This document shows, piece by piece, positions 27,362 to 36,774 of a DNA stretch of 64,000 nucleotides. The DNA is taken from the NCBI RefSeq assembly GCF_002849615.1, contig NZ_PDNV01000011.1, forward strand, positions 89,670 through 153,669, read 5' to 3'. The position numbers and the translations under genes were made by a program. The stretch comes from Pollutimonas nitritireducens (GTDB lineage Bacteria; Pseudomonadota; Gammaproteobacteria; Burkholderiales; Burkholderiaceae_B). Within the stretch, counting starts at the first letter, position 1. Each line of letters opens with the position of its first letter. Under the pieces are notes generated by a model. The model did not search any database and was not told where the DNA came from. It saw nothing but the letters and a program-made list of their open reading frames with translations.

Positions 27362-29245
27362 ATGATTGATATCTACCCTCTTTCGACTTTGGGATACGCT
27401 CACGTGAAACACTTGCTACCGCACTCGCTTGCACTGCCTATACTGCCCCGTCGCCGATTCGTTCAGGGCCTTGCGGCTGGCGGCGTATTGTTGGGCTTAT
27501 CGCCCTTTGCCCGAGCCGCCGGAGCTCCGTCCGTCAATACGAGCACCGGTTCGGCCGCTGTGCTGACGGGGACCGAGTTCAACCTCGAGATCGGTGAATC
27601 GCCCGTCAATTTCACCGGCAGCCCACGCATCGCGACGACGGTGAATGGCTCGCTTCCTGCGCCTACCTTACGTTGGCGCGAAGGCGATACGGTCACTATT
27701 CGCGTCAAGAACCGTCTGAAGGAAGCCACCTCCATCCATTGGCACGGCATCATCCTGCCCTTCCAAATGGATGGCGTGCCAGGTATCAGTTTTACGGGCA
27801 TTGCTCCAGGAGAAACATTTACCTACCGATTTAAAGTTGAACAAAGCGGCACGTACTGGTATCACTCCCATTCTGGCATGCAGGAGGCGACCGGCGTTTA
27901 TGGGGCGATCATTATCGACCCGGCACAAACCGACTCCATACGGGCTGATCGCGAGTACGTCGTTCAGCTTTCTGACTGGACCGACGAGGATCCGATGCGA
28001 GTCCTGGCCAAGCTCAAAATGCAAGGCGACTACTACAACTACAACCAGCCCACCGCCATTGATTTCTTCCAGGACGTGTCACGAGATGGCCTGAAAGCGG
28101 CCATCGACAAGCGCAAGATGTGGAACGAAATGCGCATGAGTCCAACCGACCTGGCGGACTTGTCGGCTAATGTGTTGACCTATTTGATGAACGGCACAAC
28201 CCCGGCCGGCAACTGGACGGGATTATTCCGTCCCGGTGAGCGGGTCCGCCTGCGTTTCATCAACGGGGCAGCCAACACTTTTTACGACGTGCGTATACCA
28301 GGTCTGAAGCTAACGGTGGTTCAGGCCGATGGCGTCAATGTAGAGCCCGTAACGGTGGATGAATTCCGCTTTGGTCCAGGGGAAACCTACGACGTGCTGG
28401 TCCAGCCCAAAGACGATACCTATACCGTTTTTGCGCAAGCCATGGACCGCACCGGGTATGCACGGGGCACACTGGCTACGCGTGCCGGTCTCGACGCGCC
28501 CGTGCCCGCGCTTGACCCAGTGGAATGGCTCACCATGGCTGACATGATGGGTTCAATGGGCGCGGGCATGGCAGGAATGAGCCATGGTGGGTCCGGCCAA
28601 TCATCCATGGGCGGTATGGATCATGGTGCTATGGCTGGGATGAATCATGGCAGTATGCAGGGCATGAATCACGCAGGCATGGCTGGTATGGATCATGGCG
28701 CAATGACAGCAACTGGCGCCAGCACCCAAGTACGCCACGCCAGGACCGAATATGGTCCAAGCATCGATATGCGGGTCGACATGCCGCGCACCAACTTGGA
28801 CGATCCCGGCATTGGGCTGCGCAACAACGGCCGCCGAGTATTGACGCTATCGGACTTGCACACCGTGGGCGGTGCGATGGATCCGCGCGGCGCAGAGCGT
28901 GAAATCGAGCTCCATTTGACCGGAAACATGGAGCGCTACACCTGGTCGTTCGACGGCGTGGAGTTCGGAAAGTCGACACCTGTGCATTTTCGCTACGGTG
29001 AGCGGGTCAGGGTTATTTTGCACAACGACACCATGATGACGCACCCCATGCACTTGCACGGCATGTGGAGCGAACTGGAGGCGCCCGACGGTAGCTTCCA
29101 AGCTCGCCGCCACACGATTCCGGTGCAGCCGGCGCAACGCATTAGCTTTCTCGTGACCGCAGATGCACTGGGTCGCTGGGCCTGGCATTGCCATCTGATG
29201 CTGCATATGGATGCGGGGATGTTTCGCGAAGTGGTGGTGGCATGA
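27362..29245 (+). CDS. copA: Copper-resistance multicopper oxidase CopA/PcoA
   Basis: A 627-residue periplasmic oxidase of the CopA/PcoA family. A twin-arginine signal (RRRFVQGLAAGG) lies at about 30-41. Copper sites are HWHGIILPFQMDG, YWYHSHSGMQE, HPMHLHGMWSE and HCHLMLHMDAGM. Residues about 400-450 hold the Met/His repeats (MDHGAMAGMNHGSMQGMNH) that bind extra copper. The start at 27362 leaves a long stretch before the twin arginines; a GTG at 27404 (KHLLPHSL) would shorten it. It overlaps copB by 4 bases and is the first gene of copA-copB-cupredoxin. Confidence 0.92.
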   Translation: MIDIYPLSTLGYAHVKHLLPHSLALPILPRRRFVQGLAAGGVLLGLSPFARAAGAPSVNTSTGSAAVLTGTEFNLEIGESPVNFTGSPRIATTVNGSLPAPTLRWREGDTVTIRVKNRLKEATSIHWHGIILPFQMDGVPGISFTGIAPGETFTYRFKVEQSGTYWYHSHSGMQEATGVYGAIIIDPAQTDSIRADREYVVQLSDWTDEDPMRVLAKLKMQGDYYNYNQPTAIDFFQDVSRDGLKAAIDKRKMWNEMRMSPTDLADLSANVLTYLMNGTTPAGNWTGLFRPGERVRLRFINGAANTFYDVRIPGLKLTVVQADGVNVEPVTVDEFRFGPGETYDVLVQPKDDTYTVFAQAMDRTGYARGTLATRAGLDAPVPALDPVEWLTMADMMGSMGAGMAGMSHGGSGQSSMGGMDHGAMAGMNHGSMQGMNHAGMAGMDHGAMTATGASTQVRHARTEYGPSIDMRVDMPRTNLDDPGIGLRNNGRRVLTLSDLHTVGGAMDPRGAEREIELHLTGNMERYTWSFDGVEFGKSTPVHFRYGERVRVILHNDTMMTHPMHLHGMWSELEAPDGSFQARRHTIPVQPAQRISFLVTADALGRWAWHCHLMLHMDAGMFREVVVA

Positions 29246-30378
29246 GCTCAATAAACGAGAAAAAGGGAATCTTGACCGTGAATACCCATATAAAAAAACG
29301 CATTCTTGGAGTCGCCATCGCAACGCTCGGCGCCACTCCGCTTTTTGCCTACGCCCAAGCGCATGACGCCCATAGTGGCCATACTGCCACGCCGGCCAGC
29401 TCGGCTCCTGCCGATGCAGCAAGCATGCCTGGCATGGATCACAGCAAAATGAATATGCCTGGCATGGACCATGGCACGATGAATATGAAATCAACCCCCG
29501 CAACTAAGCCAGCAGAGGCCATGCCGGGAATGAACCATGGCCAAGCCAACACAGCTCCGGCTGCCACTGCTCACGATATGGGAGCAATGAATACGAGCGG
29601 TGGAGAAATGGACCACGGCGATATGCAGATGCAAGGCGGATCGGCGCCCCCGGATGCACGCGATCCGGATGCCTACTCGGAAGGATATGTGCGTAACGCG
29701 GGCAAGTATGCGCTGCCACCCTCAGATGCACTGGTCATGTCGGACATGCACAACTTCGGTTCGGTCTACTTCGACCGATTGGAGTACGTCAGGGCGCGAG
29801 GCGAAGAGTGGGCGGCCTATGAAGGAGAGGCCTGGTATGGCAGCACCTATAACCGCGCCGTCATCAAAGCGGAAGGCGAAGTAGCGAGCGGCAAGTTGCA
29901 GGAATCCGAGACGCAGCTCCTGTGGCGTCATGCGGTTTCAACGTTCTGGGATACGGAACTGGGCGTACGATTCGACCATGCACAGGGCGCGCCAAACCGA
30001 GAATGGCTGGCATTCGGCTTTAAAGGGCTTGCGCCTTACTGGTTTGAAGTCGATGCCACCGCCTATGTCGGCCCCAGCGGACGAACCGCTCTGGGGCTGA
30101 AGGCGGAGTATGACATCTTGCTTACCCAGAAGCTCTACCTTCAACCAAGCGTGGAAGTAAATTTCCACGGCAAGGACGATGAACGCTGGGGCATTGGCAG
30201 CGGCCTGACAGACGGTACTGCGGGCTTGCGTCTCAAATACGAAGTCACGCGTCAGTTTGTTCCTTACGTTGGCGTGGAATGGTCCAGCAAATTCGGAAAA
30301 ACGGCGGATTACGCGCGCGCGGCGGGCGACTCCAAGCAGGAAACCCGTTTCGTGGCCGGTTTGAGTTTTCGCTTTTAA
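29242..30378 (+). CDS. copB: Outer-membrane copper-resistance protein CopB/PcoB
   Basis: A 378-residue protein (from 29242). The N-terminal half has Met/His copper repeats (MPGMDHSKMNMPGMDHG, MPGMNHG), and from about residue 150 there is the CopB barrel domain ending in aromatic VAGLSFRF, typical of outer-membrane proteins. It accompanies CopA and is thought to store or export copper at the outer membrane. The ATG at 29242 overlaps the copA stop; a GTG at 29278 with AAGGGA 9 bases upstream gives a cleaner signal peptide (VNTHIKKRILGVAI) and is a good alternative. Confidence 0.9.
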   Translation: MSSINEKKGILTVNTHIKKRILGVAIATLGATPLFAYAQAHDAHSGHTATPASSAPADAASMPGMDHSKMNMPGMDHGTMNMKSTPATKPAEAMPGMNHGQANTAPAATAHDMGAMNTSGGEMDHGDMQMQGGSAPPDARDPDAYSEGYVRNAGKYALPPSDALVMSDMHNFGSVYFDRLEYVRARGEEWAAYEGEAWYGSTYNRAVIKAEGEVASGKLQESETQLLWRHAVSTFWDTELGVRFDHAQGAPNREWLAFGFKGLAPYWFEVDATAYVGPSGRTALGLKAEYDILLTQKLYLQPSVEVNFHGKDDERWGIGSGLTDGTAGLRLKYEVTRQFVPYVGVEWSSKFGKTADYARAAGDSKQETRFVAGLSFRF

Positions 30379-30441
30379 CTGTTGTACCAGGGAACATCAC
30401 GCCTGATGCTCTTATTTTTCCCTTATCCAAAAGTGGTTTTC

Positions 30442-30954
30442 ATGAAAAAGACACTATCTATACTGATATTAAGCACGTTACCCGCCCTGGCATTAGCCGC
30501 CGGAAGCCATGGTGGAGGTCATGAGATGAAAGACGGCACCATGATGCAAGGTCATGATATGTCCAGCATGAACAAAGGTGACTCCGCCGTGGGACAACCT
30601 GGCGACGCCGCCAAGGTCACGCGTACGATCGAACTCGTCATGGACGACACCATGCGTTTTTCTCCAAGCCAGTTCAACGTCAAGCCTGGTGAGACGGTCC
30701 GTTTTTTCATGAAGAACAACGGCAAGATTCCTCATGAAATGGTGATCGGCTCCGTTGCAGAACTCAAAGAGCATGCCGCCATGATGCAAAAAATGCCGGG
30801 GATGAAACATGCTGAGCCCAATATGATCACGGTCAATCCTGGCCAAAAAGGCGGGATTGTCTGGCAGTTTCCCCAGACCGGAACCGTTGACTTTGCCTGC
30901 CTTCTTCCTGGGCACATGGAAGCGGGCATGATCGGTAAGGTAAAAGTCGGATAA
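30442..30954 (+). CDS. Cupredoxin-domain copper protein
   Basis: A 170-residue periplasmic protein with signal peptide MKKTLSILILSTLPALALA, a Met/His linker (HDMSSMNKG) and a plastocyanin-like fold. The type-1 copper ligands are visible as His in KIPHEMVIG, then Cys, His and Met in DFACLLPGHMEAGM. It is a close paralog of 40882-41394. It follows copB by 63 bases in the same direction and probably carries electrons or copper in the periplasm. Confidence 0.85.
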   Translation: MKKTLSILILSTLPALALAAGSHGGGHEMKDGTMMQGHDMSSMNKGDSAVGQPGDAAKVTRTIELVMDDTMRFSPSQFNVKPGETVRFFMKNNGKIPHEMVIGSVAELKEHAAMMQKMPGMKHAEPNMITVNPGQKGGIVWQFPQTGTVDFACLLPGHMEAGMIGKVKVG

Positions 30955-30980
30955 TGCGTCATAAAGGCGGCGCCTTATGG

Positions 30981-31016
30981 CCGGATCATCCATCCACCTC
31001 GTGATGGATGATCCGG
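30981..31016. terminator. Perfect 14-bp hairpin after the cop operon
   Basis: CCGGATCATCCATC (30981-30994) pairs exactly with GATGGATGATCCGG (31003-31016) around an 8-base loop. No U-tract follows. It is placed to end copA-copB-cupredoxin transcription. Confidence 0.55.
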
Positions 31017-31042
31017 TGCAGTAGCTACGACGCGTTCCCCAG

Positions 31043-31074
31043 ATTGGCAGCACTGCGGATGCAGTGCTGCCAAT
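31043..31074. terminator. Second perfect 14-bp hairpin
   Basis: ATTGGCAGCACTGC (31043-31056) pairs exactly with GCAGTGCTGCCAAT (31061-31074) around GGAT, followed by ACTTATTTCT. It stands 26 bases beyond the previous hairpin; together they make a tandem terminator. Confidence 0.55.
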
Positions 31075-31160
31075 ACTTATTTCTCCACACTAATCAGTAG
31101 TTGATCCAGCCACAGAAGGCGAACCACGCTCTCGCACTATCTAAATATTTTCTATATGAC

Positions 31161-31742
31161 ATGCATACGCTATTAAAAAGCCTGTTTCTCGTCTTCGGTT
31201 ACCTTCTAATGAATACCGCCGTGGCTTCGGAAGTCAGACAGACTTCTATCATCGAAGGCCCCACTCACACGCTCGGCAAACACTCTCATAAAGCAACTCC
31301 TCGGCTCGAGAGCTTGCAAAAGATGTTTCTTAACACGCCACTGAGCGAACGCGCTCGTATCAATTCAGCCTTTGGCTACCGGCTACATCCCGTTTCGGGC
31401 AAGTGGGCAGGCCATCAAGGTCTTGATTACCCTGCCCCAAAAGGCACCCCCATCCGCGCAACGGCTCAGGGAAAAATCTCTTTCATTGGTGTTCAAAATG
31501 GATATGGCAAAGTGATTTTCATAGAACACGACAATAATTATTCCACTGTCTATGCGCATCAAAGTCGTTTTAAGAATGGTCTAAGGAAAGGGGCCAACAT
31601 AGAAAAGGGACAAATCATTGGCTATGTCGGTTCAACCGGAACATCCAGTGGCCCTCATCTGCATTACGAACTGCGCGTCAACAATCAACCGATAGACCCC
31701 ATCCAGGAAAAACGGCAACTTGCCTCCTATGTCCAAAGATGA
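31161..31742 (+). CDS. M23 family metallopeptidase (LytM-like)
   Basis: A 193-residue exported protein with a signal peptide (about residues 1-22, ending TAVAS). The peptidase domain has HQGLDY (zinc ligands His and Asp), YAHQSRF, and an intact GPHLHYELR, so all catalytic residues of the LytM type are present. Such enzymes cut peptide cross-links of peptidoglycan. The ATG at 31161 puts the signal peptide first. It lies between the cop operon and a cytochrome c gene and has a paralog at 62309-62950. Confidence 0.82.
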   Translation: MHTLLKSLFLVFGYLLMNTAVASEVRQTSIIEGPTHTLGKHSHKATPRLESLQKMFLNTPLSERARINSAFGYRLHPVSGKWAGHQGLDYPAPKGTPIRATAQGKISFIGVQNGYGKVIFIEHDNNYSTVYAHQSRFKNGLRKGANIEKGQIIGYVGSTGTSSGPHLHYELRVNNQPIDPIQEKRQLASYVQR

Positions 31743-31823
31743 GGCTACGTTGTGCCGCCCGAATAGCGGTAGCTGAAAATCACATAGATTGATCGTGCAA
31801 CAAAGTGAGTGGGGATAATTCCA

Positions 31824-32309
31824 ATGGCAATAGCGGTGAAAAAAACAGGCGTGATGATTGGTGTGCTTGGTGCCCTGGCGCTCGGAGCCGGCTTGTTTAT
31901 GTATGAAGCCTTGATGGACTCAAGACCGGTATTTATTGATCCTTCCGATCAAGAACTCGTAGCCATCGGCAAAGACATCTACGCCAACAACTGCTTATCC
32001 TGCCATGGCGCGAAGCTGGAAGGCCAGCCTGACTGGCGGGTACGTCAAGCCAATGGTCGTTTGCCTGCGCCACCGCACGACGAAACGGGCCATACCTGGC
32101 ATCATCCGGACGCCGTGTTGATTGACATCACTAAAAATGGCCTGGTGCCTGGCGTGACAGCCCCACCCGGATATGTGAGCGATATGCCGGCCTATAACAA
32201 ATTACTGACCGATCACGACATTCGGGCTGTGCTCGCTTATATCAAGAGTTCTTGGCCCAAGCAGGCGTTAGTTGCTCAAAAAGAAATCACGCAGCAACGG
32301 CCACAGTAA
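31824..32309 (+). CDS. Membrane-anchored cytochrome c
   Basis: A 161-residue c-type cytochrome. An N-terminal hydrophobic anchor (GVMIGVLGALALGAGLF) is followed by one heme-binding motif NCLSCHGAKLEGQP and a distal methionine in YVSDMPAYNKLL. Its HTWHHPDAV stretch is a feature of cytochromes in copper islands. It probably passes electrons in the periplasm, possibly with the oxidases. The ATG at 31824 has GGGGAT about 8 bases upstream. It is convergent with the copper ATPase. Confidence 0.85.
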   Translation: MAIAVKKTGVMIGVLGALALGAGLFMYEALMDSRPVFIDPSDQELVAIGKDIYANNCLSCHGAKLEGQPDWRVRQANGRLPAPPHDETGHTWHHPDAVLIDITKNGLVPGVTAPPGYVSDMPAYNKLLTDHDIRAVLAYIKSSWPKQALVAQKEITQQRPQ

Positions 32310-32315
32310 CTCATT

Positions 32316-32337
32316 AGGCGTGAAAGCCTTTTATTTT
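32316..32337 (+). terminator. Short hairpin with T-rich tail after the cytochrome gene
   Basis: AGGC (32316-32319) and GCCT (32326-32329) form a 4-bp stem followed by TTTATTTT. It is weak and overlaps the end of the convergent ATPase gene. Confidence 0.35.
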
Positions 32338-34715
32338 GCTTTACGCAACCGCAATGGATTGGTCACCACCGAGGCCGAGCTCAAGCTCATCGCCAGCGCA
32401 GCAAACATCGGCGAGAGCAACAGCCCCGTCCACGGATACAACACACCCGCCGCCAGTGGCACGCCCAAAGCGTTATACACGAAGGCAAATCCCAGGTTTT
32501 GCTCCATATTGGCGATGGTCGCGTCAGACAAATGGCGGGCAATCGAGATACCTCGCAAATCGCCTTTCACCAGCGTGACCTGGGCGCTATTCATGGCGAC
32601 ATCGGTGCCGGTACCCATGGCAATGCCCACATCAGCTTTGGCCAAGGCAGGGGCATCATTAATGCCATCCCCCGCCATCGCCACGATATGCCCTTGGTCT
32701 TGAAGCTTTGTGACAAGATCGAGCTTATCGGCTGGCTTTACCTCACCATGAAATTCATCGATACCCAGACGCTGCGCCACGGCTTGGGCCGTCGATACCC
32801 CATCTCCCGTGGCCATGATGACGCGAATTCCAGCGGCCTTCAGTTCATTCAAGGCTTCTTGTGTACTGGCTTTAATGGGGTCTGACACAGCAAGCAAGCC
32901 CAACAGGTCGCCATTCGCGGCCAGATACATGACGCTCGCGCCTTGCACACGCAGGCGATCTGCCTTTTCGCTCAGTCTCGCCACATCGACGCCTTCTTGC
33001 TGCATCAATGCGGTATTACCGAGCGCCAAACGCTTGCTCTCAACCTTTCCGCGAACGCCAATCCCGGAGCCGGATTCAAACTCATCTACCGTGGCCAGGG
33101 CAATGCCCTGCTCTCGCGCGGCATTAACGATAGCGTCGGCCAGCGGGTGCTCACTGCCTTGATCCAGGCTGGCAGCCAGGCGCAGCACCTCGTCGGCGCT
33201 AACGCCCTGGACGGGAACCGCTTGCTCAAACGTGGGCCGCCCTTCTGTCAAGGTGCCGGTCTTATCGACGATTAAGGCATCGACCTTGCGGAAGTTCTCG
33301 ATGGCAGCGGCATCCCGGAACAAGACGCCGTGCGTCGCACCACGACCAGTGGCGACCATAATAGACATAGGAGTCGCGAGACCTAGCGCACACGGGCAGG
33401 CAATGATCAGCACGGCCACCGCATTGATCAGACCGTACACCCAGCTGGGCTGTGGCCCCCAGAACCCCCACACGAAAAACGTAATCACAGCGATAGCGAC
33501 CACGGCCATGACAAAATAGCCCGCCACATGATCGGCCATGCGTTGCATAGGCGCTCGGGAACGCTGTGCTTGCGCCACAAGCTGCACGATTTGAGACAAC
33601 ACTGTAGCCGCGCCCACTTTTTCGGCGCGTATCACCAGTGCACCCGATGTATTCATCGTGGCGCCAATGACTTTATCGCCCACGCGTTTGCTGACGGGTA
33701 GCGGTTCGCCGGTCAGCATAGATTCGTCAATTGAACTCGCCCCCTCTTCCACCGCCCCATCCACCGGCACTTTTTCGCCCGGACGCACACGCAAGCGATC
33801 GCCTTCGTGAACGTGGGTCAGCGGCACATCTTCTTCGGTACCATCTGGCAGGATACGCCGCGCCGTCTTCGGGGCTAATCCCATTAGCGACTTGATGGCC
33901 GCCGAGGTTTGTGAGCGGGCTCTTAGCTCAAGGATTTGCCCGAAAAGCGTCAATGAAATGATGACCACAGCGGCTTCGAAGTACACCGCAATGCGTCCCA
34001 TGGACTGGAACGTATCGGGAAACACTTCCGGTGTAACGGTCGCCACGACGCTATAGATGAAAGTCGCCGCAGTGCCCAGGCCGATGAGTGTCCACATATT
34101 GGGGCTGCGGTTGATGACCGATTGCACACCCCGCACAAAGAATGGCCAACCAGCCCAGAGCACCACTGGCAAGGAAAGCACCAACTCGATCCAGCTTTGA
34201 GCGGCCACGCCAAACCAGCCAAATTGGTGACCGAACATGGCCAACGTCGTGACGACTACCGTTAACGGCAAGGTCCACCAGAACCGGCGAGTGAAGTTCG
34301 CCAACTCGGGGTTATCGTCCTCTAGCGTGGGCATAAGCGGCTCTAGCCCCATACCGCATTTTGGACAGTTTCCGGGGTGATCTTGGCGAATCTCGGGATG
34401 CATCGGACAGGTGTAGATGGTACCCGGTGCGGCTGCCTGAGTTGGTTTTTTGCTCAGTTGGCTTTTAGAGAGATATTTGGCCGGGCCGGCACTGAATTTG
34501 GCTTGGCAGCCAGTGCTGCAGAAATAAAACAGCTGGCCGTCAAGCTCAAGATGGTGTGGCGATTGTTCGGTCACCGACATTCCGCACACTGGGTCCTTTA
34601 ACGTCGAGACCGGGGACTCAGGCAATTTAGCGTGGTTCTCGCCAAGTGGCGTAGATCCGCCGCTTAAGTCACCGGGTTGGCCGTGATGAGTGTGTTTGTG
34701 ATCATGTGCTGTCAT
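32331..34715 (-). CDS. Copper-exporting P1B-type ATPase with YHS and metal-binding N-terminal domains
   Basis: A 794-residue inner-membrane copper pump. The N-terminus is His-rich (HDHKHTHHG), then a YHS domain ([23 protein letters not shown]), then a zinc-ribbon-like heavy-metal domain ([26 protein letters not shown]). A classic CxxC HMA domain is absent. The transmembrane ion motif CPC is at 440-442, the phosphorylation motif DKTGT at 484, and [10 protein letters not shown] closes the nucleotide region. It moves Cu(I) out of the cytoplasm. A copper box lies 151 bases upstream. Confidence 0.92.
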   Translation of the reverse strand: MTAHDHKHTHHGQPGDLSGGSTPLGENHAKLPESPVSTLKDPVCGMSVTEQSPHHLELDGQLFYFCSTGCQAKFSAGPAKYLSKSQLSKKPTQAAAPGTIYTCPMHPEIRQDHPGNCPKCGMGLEPLMPTLEDDNPELANFTRRFWWTLPLTVVVTTLAMFGHQFGWFGVAAQSWIELVLSLPVVLWAGWPFFVRGVQSVINRSPNMWTLIGLGTAATFIYSVVATVTPEVFPDTFQSMGRIAVYFEAAVVIISLTLFGQILELRARSQTSAAIKSLMGLAPKTARRILPDGTEEDVPLTHVHEGDRLRVRPGEKVPVDGAVEEGASSIDESMLTGEPLPVSKRVGDKVIGATMNTSGALVIRAEKVGAATVLSQIVQLVAQAQRSRAPMQRMADHVAGYFVMAVVAIAVITFFVWGFWGPQPSWVYGLINAVAVLIIACPCALGLATPMSIMVATGRGATHGVLFRDAAAIENFRKVDALIVDKTGTLTEGRPTFEQAVPVQGVSADEVLRLAASLDQGSEHPLADAIVNAAREQGIALATVDEFESGSGIGVRGKVESKRLALGNTALMQQEGVDVARLSEKADRLRVQGASVMYLAANGDLLGLLAVSDPIKASTQEALNELKAAGIRVIMATGDGVSTAQAVAQRLGIDEFHGEVKPADKLDLVTKLQDQGHIVAMAGDGINDAPALAKADVGIAMGTGTDVAMNSAQVTLVKGDLRGISIARHLSDATIANMEQNLGFAFVYNALGVPLAAGVLYPWTGLLLSPMFAALAMSLSSASVVTNPLRLRKAK

Positions 34716-34865
34716 GACGTAGCCGCTTTCCCATTTGGTATTGGGCTACGCTGACCGCTATCACCACCCTGAAACAGCGTAGAGCCCTAGATCGCACCGG
34801 ATGGCAGGTGTATTGATCATGTCACACTTTACTGTTCGCGAAACTGACAATTTGCGGTCAATTTC

Positions 34866-34881
34866 ATTACATTTTTGTCAT
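34866..34881. promoter_or_regulatory. Copper-box palindrome ATTACA-TTTT-TGTCAT before the copper ATPase
   Basis: Five of six arm positions match. It lies 151 bases upstream of the ATPase start at 34715. Confidence 0.6.
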
Positions 34882-34983
34882 GAATAATGACGACAATAGC
34901 TAATCGACGGATCGCATTTTAGTAGACATCTATAAATTAAAGATACACATGCACCAAAACAATGAACCATCGTATACGAGGCA

Positions 34984-35316
34984 TTAAGCGCCCGTATAAA
35001 AGCTTTGAATGTATGCTTTTTCTCTAGCGGTCAGTGCCTTTAATTCCTGCTGAACCTGTGCTCGTGACTTCATTGGCTCAGCGTTGATTTGAGGCCAAAT
35101 ACCTGTCGCTTCTCCTTGACGTGTAGCCCAAGTAGGGTCTGCCTTGGCTTGCTCAAGCTCCTGGAGCACCTGCGTTCGACTCTTCATGTTGGACCAATCC
35201 TGCACTTCGGTACCGCCCTGCTCACTATTATCGGGAATCCAATAAGCAAAACTGGTGGCGGGAACCGCTAATGCAGCGGCTAGCAAGGCGAAAAGAGTTT
35301 TTGAACGAAATGACAT
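34984..35316 (-). CDS. Exported DUF4148-like small protein
   Basis: A 110-residue secreted protein. The signal peptide (MSFRSKTLFALLAAALAVPATSFA, in parts) is followed by YWIPDNSEQGGTE and two copies of a K-S-R-x-Q-V-x-x-E-L motif (KSRTQVLQEL, KSRAQVQQEL), the hallmark of DUF4148-like proteins. It ends YIQSFYTGA, identical to its paralog at 48961-49293. The start at 35316 matches the paralog. Function is unknown; periplasmic location is expected. Confidence 0.72.
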   Translation of the reverse strand: MSFRSKTLFALLAAALAVPATSFAYWIPDNSEQGGTEVQDWSNMKSRTQVLQELEQAKADPTWATRQGEATGIWPQINAEPMKSRAQVQQELKALTAREKAYIQSFYTGA

Positions 35317-35437
35317 AGTAGGTTCCATTGAGAGTCGTTGCCGCGAAGCGCTGTCATACTGCGCGATCGCTCTGCCAGTTCTTTCTGGTCAGGACTCCAC
35401 TTTAGCGAGCAGCGCCCAACAGTCCGATGACGCTGGT

Positions 35438-35453
35438 ATGACGAATACGTCAT
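35438..35453. promoter_or_regulatory. Perfect palindrome ATGACG-AATA-CGTCAT
   Basis: A 6-4-6 inverted repeat 122 bases upstream of the DUF4148-like gene. A related sequence, ATGACG-CAAA-TGTCAT, lies 121 bases upstream of its paralog at 48961. It has the geometry of the copper box but different arms. Confidence 0.5.
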
Positions 35454-35559
35454 TATTTGGTCTACCTTTGTAATGTAGGCCGCATCGAGGTAATGACCCG
35501 GTAACAGCACAGAAATTGCTGACGAACAAGGTTCGAGCAGTAAGTGCGGACTGAAACCC

Positions 35560-36287
35560 GTGCGTTATTGCTTCAAGATTCCTATTATCGCCCAACCTAT
35601 CGATTACTTTCTTATTGTCTGGTTTGCTCTAGCGACTATATCCACAGCCTGCGTTGCGTGGGATCCGTTTCACCATAATCCCGAGCCGGTGGTAATGAAG
35701 TGGAGCTTCGTGTTGGTGATCTCTATATGGGGCCGATCGGCTTGCTGCTGTATGTAATAGCCGATGAAGAGCCCAGGTCAGGCGCGCATGAGCAATTCAT
35801 CAAGCCACTGTGGAAACAAAGCGCATGCTCAACCATCCACTGCGTGGCAGGCGACGCCACTGGCACTATCCTGACGGCGGCGACCACGGCAGCGCTGGGG
35901 CTACCGATGTGGTTGGATCGCATTGTTGACTATTTAGCGGGGGGCGCGTTTGGTCTTTTCATCTTCCAGTCTCTTTTTATGGAAAGCATGATTGGCGGCA
36001 GCTACTGGGATAGTGTCAAAAAGTCCTTCATCCCGGAATTTATTAGTATGAATGCCATGATGGCAGGCATAGCGCCCACCATGAGGCTGCTAATAACTGC
36101 ACGCAACATGCGGGCGATGGAGCCGGTCTAACTGCTGTTTTGGGGCGTCATGTCAGTTGGTATCATTGCTGGTTTTGCCGTAACTTACCCCGTCAATGGC
36201 TGGAGGGTAGCCAGGCAGATGAAACACGGCTTGAAGACCGAACGCCCAGACGAAACAAAACAGACAAAAAAACAACCACTCAAGTAA
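35560..36287 (+). pseudogene. DUF4396 family membrane protein, frameshifted and interrupted
   Basis: Homology to DUF4396 is spread over two frames with two lesions. The N-terminal part (FALATISTACVAWDPF, MKWSFVLV) shifts frame at about 35721-35730 to LYMGPIGLLLYVIADEEP. This runs through LWKQSACSTIHCVAGDATG to AMEPV, where a TAA stop (36129-36131) interrupts it, after which LLFWGVMSVGIIAGFAVTYP continues in frame to a stop at 36285. The join across the frameshift and the open frame after the stop both fit one ancestral protein. It was a multi-pass membrane protein of unknown role, frequent in copper islands. Confidence 0.75.
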
Positions 36288-36330
36288 CGGCCATACATCA
36301 GTAAAGCCCTCTGCGGAGGGACATCATGCC

Positions 36331-36543
36331 ATGCAACCTAATGTCACGCACACGCAATTAGCCGCTGTTACCATGGCCACTGACTTAATGCCATTGAGAG
36401 GCATGACTTTTCCGGCACTGTTTGTAAACATGCGCCTCTCAGCTCGCGACGTGGGTGGAGCGATTATGTCGCCCGGCATGATCATGGGGTGGGACACGCC
36501 TGTTGCGCCACTGTCCATTCAATTGACTGGGAAGCGCTCATGA
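36331..36543 (+). pseudogene. N-terminal fragment of a multicopper oxidase
   Basis: This frame reads as the signal-peptide and N-terminal region of a multicopper oxidase (FPALFVNMRLSARD, then GGAIMSPGMIMGWDTP, as in oxidases with a GAIMPPGMIM opening). It then breaks into unrelated residues at about 36515 and meets the merE end. No copper-binding motif remains. The identification is from memory of the family and is tentative. The junction marks where the mercury segment was joined to the copper block. Confidence 0.4.
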
Positions 36544-36774
36544 TCGGCCTCTGACGGCTCGCAGCAGCCGCGTCACAGACAGGACAAACAAGCCGGTCAG
36601 CATGAGGGCTGCAATACCCCAATGCTCTCCAATGAACGCGCCAGCCGTCGTGCCGGCCAGCACAATGGCGAGAATCGGCAAATAGCAGGGACAGGTCAGC
36701 ACGGCCAGCACGCCCCACAGGTAGCCGGTGATCGGTTTGTGCGTCTCAGACGGCAAGCGCTCGGGGCTGTTCAT
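36538..36774 (-). CDS. merE: Mercury-resistance membrane protein MerE
   Basis: A 78-residue protein with two transmembrane helices and the cysteine motif TCPCYLPIL; the family usually has CPCH, so one His is replaced by Tyr. It is the last gene of the mer operon, and its ATG overlaps the merD stop by 4 bases. MerE is a broad mercury transporter that takes up Hg(II) and methylmercury. The ATG at 36774 gives the standard N-terminus [14 protein letters not shown]. Confidence 0.93.
   Translation of the reverse strand: MNSPERLPSETHKPITGYLWGVLAVLTCPCYLPILAIVLAGTTAGAFIGEHWGIAALMLTGLFVLSVTRLLRAVRGRS

Noticed and set aside
28560..28710. The Met/His-coding repeats in copA as a DNA tandem repeat element
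   Set aside because: The repetition follows from the MDHG/MNHG protein motif; it is a copper-binding feature and not an independent DNA repeat.
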